This document shows positions 52,990 through 62,289 of a stretch of 64,000 nucleotides of DNA, piece after piece; the first letter of the stretch is position 1, and every line of letters begins with the position of its first letter. The stretch comes from Rivihabitans pingtungensis. Lineage in GTDB: Bacteria > Pseudomonadota > Gammaproteobacteria > Burkholderiales > Aquaspirillaceae. The position numbers and the translations under genes are program-made. The notes under the pieces were generated by a model. That model saw nothing but the letters and a program-made list of their open reading frames with translations. It had not been told where the DNA came from and did no database searches. The stretch lies in contig NZ_QJKI01000001.1 of the NCBI RefSeq assembly GCF_003201855.1, forward strand, positions 1-64,000. The letters are read 5' to 3'.

Positions 52990-53556
52990 TTATTCGGTTT
53001 TCAGCACCACGGCTTTTTCAATCACCACGGCGCTGACCGGCATATCCTGGTACATGCCGCGGGTGGTGGTCGGCGTCTTGGCGATGCGCTCGACCACGTC
53101 CATGCCCTGGGTCACCCGACCAAACACCGCATAGCCCCAGCCTTGCATGCTCTGGCCGCGATGGTTGAGAAATTCATTATTGGCCACGTTGATGAAAAAT
53201 TGCGCGGTGGCCGAATGCGGGGCCATGGTGCGCGCCATGGCCAGTGTGCCCGGCTCGTTTTTCAGGCCGTTATTGGCCTCGTTGGCGATCGGCGCGCGGG
53301 TGGGGCGCTCGACCATGGTTTTGTCAAAGCCGCCGCCCTGCACCATAAAGCCGGCAATCACCCGGTGAAACACCGTGCCATTGTATTGGCCATCGTTGAC
53401 ATAGCGCAGAAAGTTTTCCACCGACTTGGGGGCTTTTTCTGGGTAGAGCTCCAGCTCGATCTTGCCCAGATTGGTGGTCAGCTCCACTTTCGGGTTGGCC
53501 GCCCAGACCAGCGCGGGCAGCAGGGTGAACAGCACGAGGGTAAGCAGCTTGCGCAT
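52990..53556 (-). CDS. ppiA: Periplasmic cyclophilin peptidyl-prolyl isomerase
   Basis: From the ATG at 53556 the protein has 188 residues; the upstream TTG at 53562 is less likely. A signal peptide ([19 protein letters not shown]) precedes the cyclophilin core: [31 protein letters not shown], and [20 protein letters not shown]. It should act in the periplasm as a tandem paralogue of ppiB. Confidence 0.92.
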   Translation of the reverse strand: MRKLLTLVLFTLLPALVWAANPKVELTTNLGKIELELYPEKAPKSVENFLRYVNDGQYNGTVFHRVIAGFMVQGGGFDKTMVERPTRAPIANEANNGLKNEPGTLAMARTMAPHSATAQFFINVANNEFLNHRGQSMQGWGYAVFGRVTQGMDVVERIAKTPTTTRGMYQDMPVSAVVIEKAVVLKTE

Positions 53557-53660
53557 CAGCAATATCCTGTCAGTACAGCGGTGAGTTTGGGTATCATGGC
53601 GGCGCTCGCCGCCCCGTCGCGGCGCATTCTACCACTTCTGCCCAGACTGTTTCTGCTGCC

Positions 53661-53999
53661 ATGCCTGTTCTCTATTCTGTTGCCCTCTTGATCTGCTCCA
53701 ATGTGTTCATGACCTTTGCCTGGTACGCCCACCTGAAAAACCACGCCGCCAGCCCGTGGTGGATGGCGGCGCTGGCCAGCTGGGGCATCGCCCTGTTTGA
53801 ATACCTGCTGCAAGTGCCGGCCAACCGCATCGGCTACGGCGTGCTGAACCTGTCGCAGCTGAAGATCATCCAGGAGGTGATTTCGCTCAGCGTGTTCATC
53901 CCGTTTGCCGTGTTGTATATGGATCAGCCGTTCAAGTGGGATTATGTCTGGGCGGCGCTGTGCATTCTGGGGGCGGTGTATTTTATGTTTCGGGGGTAA
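53661..53999 (+). CDS. DUF486 family membrane protein
   Basis: The 112-residue protein has four membrane helices and the DUF486 motifs NVFMTFAWYAHLK near residue 14 and IALFEYLLQVPANRIGY near residue 43, ending DYVWAALCILGAVYFMF. The family is distantly related to small DMT transporters. It is divergent from ppiA. Confidence 0.88.
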   Translation: MPVLYSVALLICSNVFMTFAWYAHLKNHAASPWWMAALASWGIALFEYLLQVPANRIGYGVLNLSQLKIIQEVISLSVFIPFAVLYMDQPFKWDYVWAALCILGAVYFMFRG

Positions 54000-54002
54000 C
54001 AG

Positions 54003-54100
54003 AGCGTCGCCCCCTGGCGTTGTTGTACCGTCTTGCCGTACTTGTTGCACTGTCTGCGCGCGCCTGGCCAGGCGCGCTGTGCTGCGTTTTATGCGCGTGC
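54003..54100. repeat. MITE-like repeat at the tonB-like stop codon
   Basis: The copy begins GAGCGTCGCCCCCTGGCGTTG and keeps GTCTTGCCGTACTTGTTGCACTGTCTGCG, read in parts. The right end GTTTTATGCGCGTGC is mutated and is followed by TTA (54101-54103), the TAA stop of the tonB-like gene. Confidence 0.72.
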
Positions 54101-54844
54101 TTATTCCTCCGCGCCCTCATCGCTGAGTTTGAAGCGAATGGGGATTTCCACTTTTGACTCCACTGGCGTTTGCCCCTGGCGGGCCGGCACAAAGCGCCAG
54201 CGCCGCACGGCGGCCAGCGCCGCCTGATCCAGCGCCGACACGCCGCTGCTGCGCAACACGCTGGCCTGCGCGCATTCGCCCGCAGCAGACACTTCCACAC
54301 TCAACCACACCACACCCTGCTGGCCGCGCTGGCGCGCCTGCCAGGGATAGTCGGGCGGCGGGTTGTGCAGGTAGGCGGCCTGCCAACGGGCGGGGGTGCG
54401 CGCTTCGCCGCCGCCCGCGCCTGCCGCTGGGCCTGTGCTGGCGGCGGCTGAGTTGGCGCTGTTGTTGCTGGACGATGCCGCCGCCGCTGGTGCGCTGGCT
54501 GGCGCAGCCGCCGCCGGGGTGGCGCTTGGGCTGGGCGTGCTCAGCGGGCGGGTGGACGCCGGCCGTGGCTCGGGCTTGCGGGCAGGCGGCGTCGGGCGCG
54601 GCTCGGGGGGGGTCGTGTGTTTAGGCGCAGGTGGCATGGGCGCGGCGGGCAAGGGGCTGGCTGGCGCACTGGCGGCCGGGCCGACGGGCAGCAGGCGCAC
54701 CGCCAACGGCTCGCCCGCGGTGGGCGGCGTGGGGGCGTGGCGCGGCCACAGCGTGAGTGCGCTCACATGCAACAGCAATGAAATCACCAACCCCAGCGCC
54801 CAGCGCCTATCCCATTCAGCGGACGCCCGCCATGTCAAAGACAT
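54101..54844 (-). CDS. TonB-like energy transducer
   Basis: From the ATG at 54844 the protein has 247 residues. A single N-terminal membrane helix (LGLVISLLLHVSALTLW) is followed by a long Pro/Ala-rich linker (about residues 40-150). The C-terminal domain has YPWQARQRGQQGVVWLSVEV and VRRWRFVPARQGQTP, the TonB fold. No ExbB or ExbD gene is adjacent. The start lies 20 bases from the end of a TnpB element, which probably separated the gene from its native upstream region. Confidence 0.88.
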   Translation of the reverse strand: MSLTWRASAEWDRRWALGLVISLLLHVSALTLWPRHAPTPPTAGEPLAVRLLPVGPAASAPASPLPAAPMPPAPKHTTPPEPRPTPPARKPEPRPASTRPLSTPSPSATPAAAAPASAPAAAASSSNNSANSAAASTGPAAGAGGGEARTPARWQAAYLHNPPPDYPWQARQRGQQGVVWLSVEVSAAGECAQASVLRSSGVSALDQAALAAVRRWRFVPARQGQTPVESKVEIPIRFKLSDEGAEE

Positions 54845-54863
54845 CGTAATTAACCCTTGATTT

Positions 54864-56236
54864 TTGACATCCTCCCCAGCCTTCAGGCCGGAGATTCCTA
54901 CGGCGTTCAGGCGCGGCATTGCGCCACCCCTGAATCGCTTCGGTGAGTTCCTGCTGCTGGCGGCATGACTGCACCGCTCACTTCACAGGCTAACCGGGCG
55001 TGTCCCGCCCTTAATACGTTAATCGCGCCGACGACATCGGCGTTTTCTTCAAAGCCGCATTCGACGCATTCAAACTTGGCTTGTGTCTGTCGATTGTCTT
55101 TCGACACATGGCCGCAACTCGGACAGGTGCGGCTCGTGTTCTGCGGCGGCACGGCGATGAGATGTCCGCCGTTCCACGCCAGCTTGTAGTCCAACTGGCG
55201 GCGGAACTCGGCCCAGCCTTGGTCGAGGATGGCCTTGTTCAGGCCGGACTTGGCCCGAACCTTTCTGCCCGGACTTTCGGTTGTGCCTGCCGCCGATTTG
55301 GACATGTTCCGCACCTGCAAGTCCTCGATACACACCATCGCGTGGTTTTGGCTGATCGTGGTGGAGGTCTTGTGCAGGTAGTCGCGGCGGGCATTGCCGA
55401 TGCGGGCGTGGATGCGTTGCACTCTGGCTTTCGCCTTCTTCCAGTTGCTGCTGAATTTCACTTTGCGGCTCATCGTCTGCTGCGCTTTCCGCAGAGCCGT
55501 TTCATGCCGCTTGAAACTGTTGAGCGGCGCGTAGAACACGCCGTCCGAGAGCGTGGCGAACCGGGCAATGCCCATGTCGATGCCGACCGCGCCGCCGTTG
55601 GGGATGGGCTGTTCGACCTCACGTTCGGTCTGGATGCTCACGAACCATTTTCCGCAAGACTGGCTCACGGTGATGTTCCTCACCGCGCCCAGCACCTCGC
55701 GGCTGTTGCGGTAGCGCAGCCAGCCGAGCTTGGGCAGGAAGATGCGGCAGTTGGACTGATCGAGCTTGACCTGTTTCGGGTCGGGGTAGCGGAAGCTGTC
55801 GGACTGGTTTTTTTTCTTGAAGCGCGGGAAGTCGGCTCGCTTGGCAAAGAAGTTGCTGTAGGCCCGTTCCAGGTCTTTAAGCGTCTGTTGCTGCGTGTGT
55901 GCCGGCCCCTCGGACAGCCATGGCGCAGTGCGTCCCGATGGCAGCGGTGCGCCGTTGCGCCATGCCGTGAGTTCCTTGCACAGTCCAGCGTAGCCGAGCT
56001 TCTTCTCCCCTTGCTCGTAGCGCGTTTTCTGCAAGTTCAGCGCCTCGTTGAACACGACACGGCACAAGCCGGCGAAGCGGCGCATCTGGCGCTGCTGTTC
56101 GCCGTTCGGCATCAGTTCGTATTTGAAGGCTTGAAGTCGTTGCATGGCTCAATCATATCCCAAAGGACGGCTGCGCCGTCCGCGCTATCCTTCCCCGGCC
56201 TGAAGGCTGAGGCTTGTCGCGCACTGGGTCAGGCAC
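54864..56236 (-). mobile_element. IS200/IS605-group element carrying tnpB only
   Basis: The right end, read on the minus strand, is GAATCTCCGGCCTGAAGGCT then GGGGAGGATGTCAA. This hairpin-forming tail ending TCAA is typical of IS605-group right ends and overlaps the likely omega-RNA. The left end carries a similar hairpin sequence (AGCCTTCAGGCCGGGGAAGG) around 56190-56210. Its exact limit near 56236 is uncertain. No tnpA is present, so it cannot move without a transposase in trans. Confidence 0.82.
54907..56145 (-). CDS. tnpB: TnpB RNA-guided nuclease
   Basis: The 412-residue protein appears intact. RuvC residues are Asp190 in GIDMGIARF, Glu274 in VCIEDLQVRNM and Asp370 in NADVVGAINV. A zinc ribbon has Cys341, Cys344, Cys360 and Cys363 (CPSCG...CVECGF). 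The N-terminus MQRLQAFKYELMPNGEQ is typical of the family. TnpB proteins are guided by an RNA transcribed across the element's right end and cut DNA next to a target-adjacent motif. Here the guide would be read from the 54850-54864 flank. Confidence 0.93.
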   Translation of the reverse strand: MQRLQAFKYELMPNGEQQRQMRRFAGLCRVVFNEALNLQKTRYEQGEKKLGYAGLCKELTAWRNGAPLPSGRTAPWLSEGPAHTQQQTLKDLERAYSNFFAKRADFPRFKKKNQSDSFRYPDPKQVKLDQSNCRIFLPKLGWLRYRNSREVLGAVRNITVSQSCGKWFVSIQTEREVEQPIPNGGAVGIDMGIARFATLSDGVFYAPLNSFKRHETALRKAQQTMSRKVKFSSNWKKAKARVQRIHARIGNARRDYLHKTSTTISQNHAMVCIEDLQVRNMSKSAAGTTESPGRKVRAKSGLNKAILDQGWAEFRRQLDYKLAWNGGHLIAVPPQNTSRTCPSCGHVSKDNRQTQAKFECVECGFEENADVVGAINVLRAGHARLACEVSGAVMPPAAGTHRSDSGVAQCRA

Positions 56237-56263
56237 ATAAAGTGCTAAGATTACCGGCGCTAA

Positions 56264-56380
56264 GAGCGGCTAACAAAACCCTCCTGGCGTTGTTGCCCGA
56301 CCTTGCCGGACTACCCGCACTGTCTGCGCACGCCTAGCCAGGATCGCTTCGATCGCTTCGCTGAGTTTTGTGAGCCGCTC
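56264..56380. repeat. MITE-like repeat upstream of the SulP gene
   Basis: The copy starts GAGCGGCTAACAAAACCC and ends GAGTTTTGTGAGCCGCTC. It is 117 bases because GATCGCTTC is duplicated in the right arm. Flanks are TAA on the left and CAA on the right, so the target repeat is not perfect. Confidence 0.85.
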
Positions 56381-56584
56381 CAAGAAGGCCATGCGAGCCT
56401 TCCGCATCGTCCCGGCCCCCGCCCCAGGGCGGCAAGACGCCAGCACGCCAGCCACACCCTGCGCCAGACGCGGCCATGCAGAAGCCGCCCGGCGCCATGT
56501 TCAGGGTGCGCCGTGGCCAAGAGCGCCGGCCGGATCAGGAGAGAGACTATCCCGGCGCCTGCCGGCACAAGGAAGCCCCAATTC
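56381..56584. other. Non-coding upstream region of the SulP gene
   Basis: No gene is seen in these 204 bases between the MITE copy and the SulP start. AAGGAAG at 56568-56574 can serve as ribosome-binding site for the SulP gene. No clear promoter hexamers were found. Confidence 0.5.
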
Positions 56585-58264
56585 ATGTCTGCTGCCGCCT
56601 CACCCACAGCACGCTGGTTTCGCCCGCGCCTGCTGGACACCCTGCGTGGGTATTCATTTGCTACGTTTCGTGACGATCTGGCCGCCGGCGTGGTGGTTGG
56701 CATCGTCGCCCTGCCCTTGGCGATGGCGTTTGCCATGGCCAGCGGCGTCAGCCCGCAAGCCGGCATTTTCACCGCGGTGATTGCCGGCTGTTTGATTTCC
56801 GCGCTGGGCGGCACCCGCCTGTGCATTGGCGGGCCCACCGGAGCGTATATTGTCATCCTGTATGGCATCGCCGTGAAGTACGGCGTAGCCAATTTATTGC
56901 TGTGCACGTTTTTGGCCGGCTTGATGCTGATCGCCATGGGCCTGCTGCGCATGGGGCAGATCATCAAGTTTTTCCCCATGCCGCTGGTGACGGGCTTCAC
57001 CAATGGCATTGCCGTGCTGATCTTTCTGACTCAGCTGAAAGACTTTTTTGGCCTGCCGGTGGCGCAGATGCCCTCAGGGTTTTTTGCCACCCTGCAAACG
57101 CTGAACCAGACGCTGGCGCAGTTTCACCCGGCCACCCTGGCGCTGTCGGCCGGCTGCCTGGCGCTGATTGTGTTCTGGCCGAAAAAGCTCAACAAACTGC
57201 TGCCCGCGCCGTTTGTGGCGCTGGTGCTGGCCAGTGTGCTGACTGCCGCGCTGGCGCTGCCGGTGGCTACCATCGGCAGCAAGTTTGGCGGCATCCCGCA
57301 GGGGCTGCCGGAATTTCGCATGCTGACGCTGGATCTGAACCACCTGTCCGACCTTTTGGCCCCGGCCTTCACCATTGCCCTGCTGGGGGCGATTGAATCC
57401 TTGCTGTGCGCGGTGGTGGCAGATTCAATGACCGGCGACAAGCACGATGCCAATCAAGAGCTGATTGCCCAAGGCATCGCCAATGTGGTGGTGCCGTTTT
57501 TTGGTGGCATCGCCGCCACCGGCGCCATTGCCCGCACCGCCACCAATATCAATAACGGCGGCAAAACGCCAATGGCCGGCATCATCCACGCCCTCTTGCT
57601 GCTGCTGATCATCCTGGTTGCCGCGCCGCTGGCGCGCTATATCCCCCTGGCGGCGCTGGCGGCGATCTTGATTTCGGTGGCGCTGAAAATGGGCGACTGG
57701 GACATCCGCAAGGCGCTGCATTTTCCCAAGCGCGACACCTTGATTGTGGCGGTGACTTTTGCCCTGACCGTGGCGTTTGACCTTACCGTGGCGGTGCAAA
57801 TCGGCCTGTTGCTGGCTGCGGTGTTTTTTATCCAGCGCATGGCCAGCAGCACCACGGTGCAAAAGCTGCAACCCGAGCACGCGTATCTGTTTGAGCGCCA
57901 CTCGATTGCCGGCAAAACCCTGCCCGACGGCTGCGCGGCGTTTCGGGTGGAAGGCGCGCTGTTTTTTGGCGCCGCCGACACCCTGGACACCGTGCTGGCC
58001 GGCAGCGCCGGCTGCAAGGTGGTGATTTTGCAAATGCACCGGTTAGTCTTGCTGGACACCACCGGCTTATTGGCGCTGGACGAGCTCAACGACAAGCTGC
58101 GCCAGGGCGGCCGCGCACTGGTGCTGTGCGGGGCCGGCGGCGACACCGCCAAGATGCTGGTGGATTCGCAACTGGCCGAGCATGTTGGCGAGCGCAATGT
58201 GCAGCCAGACCTGGCCGCCGCGCTGACCCGCGCGCAGGAGTTGCTGCGTACGGATAGTGTGTGA
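56585..58264 (+). CDS. SulP-family anion transporter with STAS domain
   Basis: From the ATG at 56585 the protein has 559 residues. The membrane domain opens LRGYSFATFRDDLAAGVVVGIVALPLAMA, read in parts, with SGVSPQAGIFTAVIAG and LCIGGPTGAYIV, as in SulP transporters. The last 110 residues are a STAS domain (FRVEGALFFGAADTLDTVL and LLDTTGLLALDEL). Members carry sulfate, bicarbonate or dicarboxylates; the substrate is not determined. No carbonic anhydrase gene is adjacent. Confidence 0.93.
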   Translation: MSAAASPTARWFRPRLLDTLRGYSFATFRDDLAAGVVVGIVALPLAMAFAMASGVSPQAGIFTAVIAGCLISALGGTRLCIGGPTGAYIVILYGIAVKYGVANLLLCTFLAGLMLIAMGLLRMGQIIKFFPMPLVTGFTNGIAVLIFLTQLKDFFGLPVAQMPSGFFATLQTLNQTLAQFHPATLALSAGCLALIVFWPKKLNKLLPAPFVALVLASVLTAALALPVATIGSKFGGIPQGLPEFRMLTLDLNHLSDLLAPAFTIALLGAIESLLCAVVADSMTGDKHDANQELIAQGIANVVVPFFGGIAATGAIARTATNINNGGKTPMAGIIHALLLLLIILVAAPLARYIPLAALAAILISVALKMGDWDIRKALHFPKRDTLIVAVTFALTVAFDLTVAVQIGLLLAAVFFIQRMASSTTVQKLQPEHAYLFERHSIAGKTLPDGCAAFRVEGALFFGAADTLDTVLAGSAGCKVVILQMHRLVLLDTTGLLALDELNDKLRQGGRALVLCGAGGDTAKMLVDSQLAEHVGERNVQPDLAAALTRAQELLRTDSV

Positions 58265-58280
58265 CGTTTGCCTACGCCTG

Positions 58281-58324
58281 AAAACATCAAGCCGGCAGAT
58301 GGATAGCCGGCTTGATGTTTTTAT
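58281..58324. terminator. Bidirectional terminator between SulP and the cob operon
   Basis: AAACATCAAGCCGGC pairs perfectly with GCCGGCTTGATGTTT around AGATGGATA, with a T-run on both strands. It can end both the SulP transcript and the cobalamin operon, whose last stop lies in its right arm. Confidence 0.85.
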
Positions 58325-59355
58325 CGGCGTATGACATGTCGGCATGAATCGGCCGCCAGACTTTGCGCCAGTTGCTGCCACTGCCTTTCCCCGCCCGGCA
58401 ACCCAAAGCGCAGCGCGCCGGGCAATACGCGTGTCCATACCCGTTGCGCCGCCAGCGCCTGGTGCAGGGCCTCGGCGTGCGGGTGTGGGCAGGTGCGAAA
58501 CAGCGCCGTGCCCACCGAGGCCAGGCCGTGCTCGGCCAGCAGCGCCGCCAGGCGGGCGCTGTCTTGCGGCAGGCGTTGGCGGGCGGCGGCGATCCAGTCG
58601 GCGTCGGTCAGCGCGGCGTGGGCGATGTGTTGGGCGGCGGCGCTGATCGTCCATGGCCCTAACGCGGCGTCCAGCGCGGCCAGGATGGTCGGGTGGGCGG
58701 CCACCATGCCCAGGCGCAGCCCGGCCAGGCCAAAGAATTTGCCCAGCGAGCGCAGCACAATCAGATTGGGGTGGGCGTGCACCTGGCTGATCACGCTGGC
58801 CTCGGGGGTGGCGTCAATAAAGGCTTCGTCCACCAGCAGCCAGCCGCCGCGCTCGGCCAGCCGCCGTGCGCAGGCCAGCAGCACTTCCGGCTCGATGCAT
58901 TCGCCGCCGGGGTTATTGGGCTGGCACAGCACCAGCACCTCGCTGTGGCCGGCGGCGTGCAGCAGTGCTTCGGTCCGGTGCGGGCAGTCGCTGAGCGCAT
59001 GACCGGCGGCTTGCCAGCCCCAGCGGTGTTCGGCGTACATCGGCGCCGCCAGCGTCACCTGGCTGGCGCGGCGCAGGCGCGGCAGGGTGTGGATGGCGGC
59101 CTGGCTGCCGGCGCTGGCCAAGAGCGCATCGGCGCGGTAGTAGCTGCGCGCGGCGTCCAGCAGCGCGCTGGGCGGCGGCGGCAGCGCCTGCCACACACCA
59201 TCTGGCAGCGGCGGCGGTGAATAGGGCTGCGGGTTCAGCGCGGCGGACAAATCCAGCCAATCGGCCGGCGCGCCGCCAAAGCGGGCGATGGCGGCGTGCA
59301 AATTGCCGCCGTGCGGCGGGCGCGGCGGCGGGGTGAGCAGGGCAGTCAGCGGCAT
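58321..59355 (-). CDS. cobD: Threonine-phosphate decarboxylase-type aminotransferase of cobalamin synthesis
   Basis: From the ATG at 59355 the protein has 344 residues. It starts with [14 protein letters not shown] and [11 protein letters not shown] and has [10 protein letters not shown] near residue 145, VDEAFID near residue 175 and the PLP-lysine segment [16 protein letters not shown] near residue 200. This fits CobD/CobC, which makes the aminopropanol-phosphate arm of cobalamin. It overlaps the cbiB stop by ten bases. Confidence 0.9.
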   Translation of the reverse strand: MPLTALLTPPPRPPHGGNLHAAIARFGGAPADWLDLSAALNPQPYSPPPLPDGVWQALPPPPSALLDAARSYYRADALLASAGSQAAIHTLPRLRRASQVTLAAPMYAEHRWGWQAAGHALSDCPHRTEALLHAAGHSEVLVLCQPNNPGGECIEPEVLLACARRLAERGGWLLVDEAFIDATPEASVISQVHAHPNLIVLRSLGKFFGLAGLRLGMVAAHPTILAALDAALGPWTISAAAQHIAHAALTDADWIAAARQRLPQDSARLAALLAEHGLASVGTALFRTCPHPHAEALHQALAAQRVWTRVLPGALRFGLPGGERQWQQLAQSLAADSCRHVIRR

Positions 59356-60305
59356 GCCCACTCCCAGCCGGCGGCGGCCAGCACGGCCAGCGCCAGCCAT
59401 AACAGGCAGCTGCCACGCACCAGCCGCCAGGCGCGTTCGATGTCGGCGGGCGCGGCGGGCCGGCCTTCGCCCAGCGGCGGGCGGATTTCGTCGATGCCGT
59501 CGTAGCGCGCCGCGCCGCCCAGGCTGAGGCCCAGCGCGCCAGCGCCAGCGGCCATCACCGGGCCGGCGTTGGGCGAGGGCCAGGCTGGCGCTTGGCTGCG
59601 CCAGCTGCGCCAGGCGCGTTGGCGCTCGCCCAGCAGCGCGTAGCTGAGCGCGGTCAGCCGCGCCGGCAGGTAGTTGAACACATCGTCCAGCCGGGCGGCG
59701 CAGCGGCCAAATAAATTAAAACGCGGCGAGCGGTAGCCCCACATGGCGTCCAGGGTGTTGGCCAGCCGGAAGGCCAGCACGCCGGGGCCGCCGGCCAGCA
59801 TAAAGCAGAACAGCGCGCCAAACACCGCGTCGTTGCCGTTTTCCAGCAGGGATTCAACGGTGGCCTTGGCCAGTTCGTCCGGGCTGGCGTGGGCGGTGTC
59901 GCGGCTGACAATCCAGCCGGTGCGCTGGCGCGCTTCGTCCAGCCGGCCGGCGGCCAGCGCGCGGGCAATCGGCCGGGTGTGTTCGGCCAGGCTGCGCAGG
60001 CCCAGCGCGGCGTACAGCGCCAGCGCGTGCAGGCCGGCGGCCAGCGCCCAGCCGCTTGGGCTGTCGGGCAAGGCGGCCAGGAGCGCCGCCAGCGCCAGCG
60101 GCGCCGGGGCCACCAGCAGCGCCCAGGCCAGCGCGCCGCGCCACAGCCGCGCGCCGCCCCGGTTGAGCCGCGCTTCCAGCCGCTGCGCCAGCCAGCCAAA
60201 GCCCACCAGCGGATGCCAGCGGCGCGGCTCGCCCCACCAGGCGTCCAGGGCCACGCCGGCCAGCAGGCACAGCGCCAGCAACCAGGCCGGCAAGCCGCTC
60301 AGCAT
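59346..60305 (-). CDS. cbiB: Adenosylcobinamide-phosphate synthase
   Basis: From the ATG at 60305 the protein has 319 residues with several membrane helices. Family motifs are [15 protein letters not shown] near the N-terminus, GWIVSRDT near residue 145, [19 protein letters not shown], and [12 protein letters not shown]. CbiB attaches the aminopropanol arm to adenosylcobyric acid. It overlaps cobB by seven bases. Confidence 0.95.
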   Translation of the reverse strand: MLSGLPAWLLALCLLAGVALDAWWGEPRRWHPLVGFGWLAQRLEARLNRGGARLWRGALAWALLVAPAPLALAALLAALPDSPSGWALAAGLHALALYAALGLRSLAEHTRPIARALAAGRLDEARQRTGWIVSRDTAHASPDELAKATVESLLENGNDAVFGALFCFMLAGGPGVLAFRLANTLDAMWGYRSPRFNLFGRCAARLDDVFNYLPARLTALSYALLGERQRAWRSWRSQAPAWPSPNAGPVMAAGAGALGLSLGGAARYDGIDEIRPPLGEGRPAAPADIERAWRLVRGSCLLWLALAVLAAAGWEWACR

Positions 60306-61588
60306 GGGCGGTCTTCCGCAGGCAAGAACAAGGCTGCCGCCTGCTCGGGGGCGGACGGAAAGTAGGCATGAAAATAACTGGCCTGCAAACTGCCCACCCG
60401 ATAAATCGCCTCGCCGCGTCCGCCGCCGCGCTGGCTGACGGTGTGCGCCTGCGGCTCGGGCGGCAGCTCCAGCCGCGAATAATGAAACGTATGCCCGCGC
60501 AGCGCGCCCCAGGCTTGCCCACCCAGGCCGGCCAGCCGGTCTTGCATATGCGCCACGCCCGGCAGCAGGCCGGCCATGCCCCAGCTGTGGCCGTCCATGG
60601 TTTCGATGGCGTCGGCCAGCGCCATCATGCCGCCGCACTCGGCCCAGATCGGCAGGCCGGCGGCGTGGGCGGCGCGCACGCTGGCTTGCCAGGCGCGGGC
60701 GCGGCTGAGTGTTTCGGCGTGCAGCTCGGGGTAGCCGCCGGGCAGATACAGCGCGTCCACCCCGGCCGGGAGGGGCTGGTCGGCCAGTGGTGAGAATTCC
60801 ACCAGCTCAGCGCCCAGCGCGCGCAGGCAGGCCAGATTGGCCGGGTAGACAAAGGCAAACGCGGCGTCGCGCGCCAGCGCCAGCCGGCGGCCGGCCAGCA
60901 GCGGCGGCAGCGCCGGGGCCGGCTCGGGCGGCAGGGTCAGGCGGGGCAGCGCCTGCCAGGCGGCGTCGTCCAGCACCAGGCTGTCGGCCAGCGCGTCCAG
61001 CCGGGCGTCAAAGTCGGCCAGCTCGTCGGGCAGGCCCAGGCCCAGATGGCGCTCGGGCAGTGACTGCGCCTGGCGCGGCAAATGGCCCAATAGCGGAATA
61101 TCGCGCAGCGATTCGGCCACCATGGCGGCGTGGCTGTCGCCGGCCACCCGGTTGGCCAGCACGCCGGCCAGTTGCACCGGGCCGTAGTCGCGCAGGCCCA
61201 GCGCCAGCGCGCCAGCCGTTTGCGCCATGGCGCGCGCATCCAGCACCGCCAGCACCGGCAGGCCAAAGCGATTGGCCAGGTCGGCGGACGAGGGCGCGCC
61301 GTCGTACAAGCCCATCACGGCTTCCACCAGAATCCAGTCGGCGTCTTGCGCGGCGGCGGCCAGGCGTTGGCGGCAACCGGCTTCGCCCACCATCCATAAA
61401 TCCAGAGTGTCCACCTCGGCGCCGCTGGCGCGCGCCAGGGTCAGCGGATCAAGAAAATCCGGCCCGGTTTTGAACGCCCGCACCCGTGCGCCGTCACGGC
61501 GCAGCCGGCGCGCCAGCGCGGCGGTGACCGTGGTTTTGCCCTGGCCCGAGGCGGCGGCGGCCACCAGGATGGCGCGCGCGCTCACCAC
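60299..61588 (-). CDS. cobB: Cobyrinate a,c-diamide synthase
   Basis: The 429-residue protein starts at the GTG at 61588. The ATP-binding N-terminus has [16 protein letters not shown] and KTGPDFLDP; the C-terminal class I amidotransferase-like domain has [13 protein letters not shown] and AECGGMMAL with the catalytic cysteine. It amidates the a and c side chains of cobyrinate. The start overlaps the cobO stop by seven bases. Confidence 0.93.
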   Translation of the reverse strand: MVSARAILVAAAASGQGKTTVTAALARRLRRDGARVRAFKTGPDFLDPLTLARASGAEVDTLDLWMVGEAGCRQRLAAAAQDADWILVEAVMGLYDGAPSSADLANRFGLPVLAVLDARAMAQTAGALALGLRDYGPVQLAGVLANRVAGDSHAAMVAESLRDIPLLGHLPRQAQSLPERHLGLGLPDELADFDARLDALADSLVLDDAAWQALPRLTLPPEPAPALPPLLAGRRLALARDAAFAFVYPANLACLRALGAELVEFSPLADQPLPAGVDALYLPGGYPELHAETLSRARAWQASVRAAHAAGLPIWAECGGMMALADAIETMDGHSWGMAGLLPGVAHMQDRLAGLGGQAWGALRGHTFHYSRLELPPEPQAHTVSQRGGGRGEAIYRVGSLQASYFHAYFPSAPEQAAALFLPAEDRPC

Positions 61589-62211
61589 TCGATCCCCGGC
61601 TGGGCGGCAATGCCGCTGGCAAAGGCGTGCTTGAGCAGCTGCATATCGGTGGCGGTGTCGGCCAGCTCGATCAGCGCGGGCGGCGCGCCACGGCCGGTGA
61701 CCACCACATGCTGCATCGGCGGGCGGGCGGCCAGGTCATCGAGGACTTTTTCCAGGTCGAGGTATTGGTATTTGAGGGCGATGTTCAGCTCGTCCAGCAC
61801 CACCAGGCCAATGGCCGGGTCGCGCAGCAGCTCGCATGCCTTGTCCCAGGCGCGTTCGGCGCTGGCGATGTCGCGGGCGCGGTCCTGGGTGTTCCAGGTG
61901 TAGCCCTCGCCCATCACATGAAACTGCACTTCGTCGGGAAAACGGCGAAAAAACTGCTCTTCGCCAGTGGCGATGGCGCCCTTGATGAACTGGACAATGC
62001 CCACTTTCATGCCATGGCCCAGTGCGCGCGCCACCATGCCAAAGGCGCTGGAGCTTTTGCCCTTGCCATTGCCGCATGTCACCAGCAGCACGCCGGCCTG
62101 GCCTTGCGCCTGGGCGATGCGGTCATCAATCAGCGCCTTTTTGCGCGCCATGCGGGCGCGGTGGCGTTCGGCGCGGGCGGGGTCTTCCGAAGGGGTTGCA
62201 GCTGCGGTCAT
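61582..62211 (-). CDS. cobO: Cob(I)yrinic acid a,c-diamide adenosyltransferase
   Basis: The 209-residue protein has the CobA/CobO P-loop LLVTCGNGKGKSSSAFG near residue 40, VGIVQFIKGA, and VVLDELNIALKY near residue 135. It adds the adenosyl group to the corrin cobalt in synthesis and salvage. It lies between the btuCD-like transporter genes and cobB in a single run. Confidence 0.95.
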   Translation of the reverse strand: MTAAATPSEDPARAERHRARMARKKALIDDRIAQAQGQAGVLLVTCGNGKGKSSSAFGMVARALGHGMKVGIVQFIKGAIATGEEQFFRRFPDEVQFHVMGEGYTWNTQDRARDIASAERAWDKACELLRDPAIGLVVLDELNIALKYQYLDLEKVLDDLAARPPMQHVVVTGRGAPPALIELADTATDMQLLKHAFASGIAAQPGIEW

Positions 62212-62289
62212 GGGGGGCGTCCTTGGCGAAAAAGCAGGGCGATGATGCCTGAAAAACGTGGCAATTTTGATGCGTTATTTGGCCGTATG

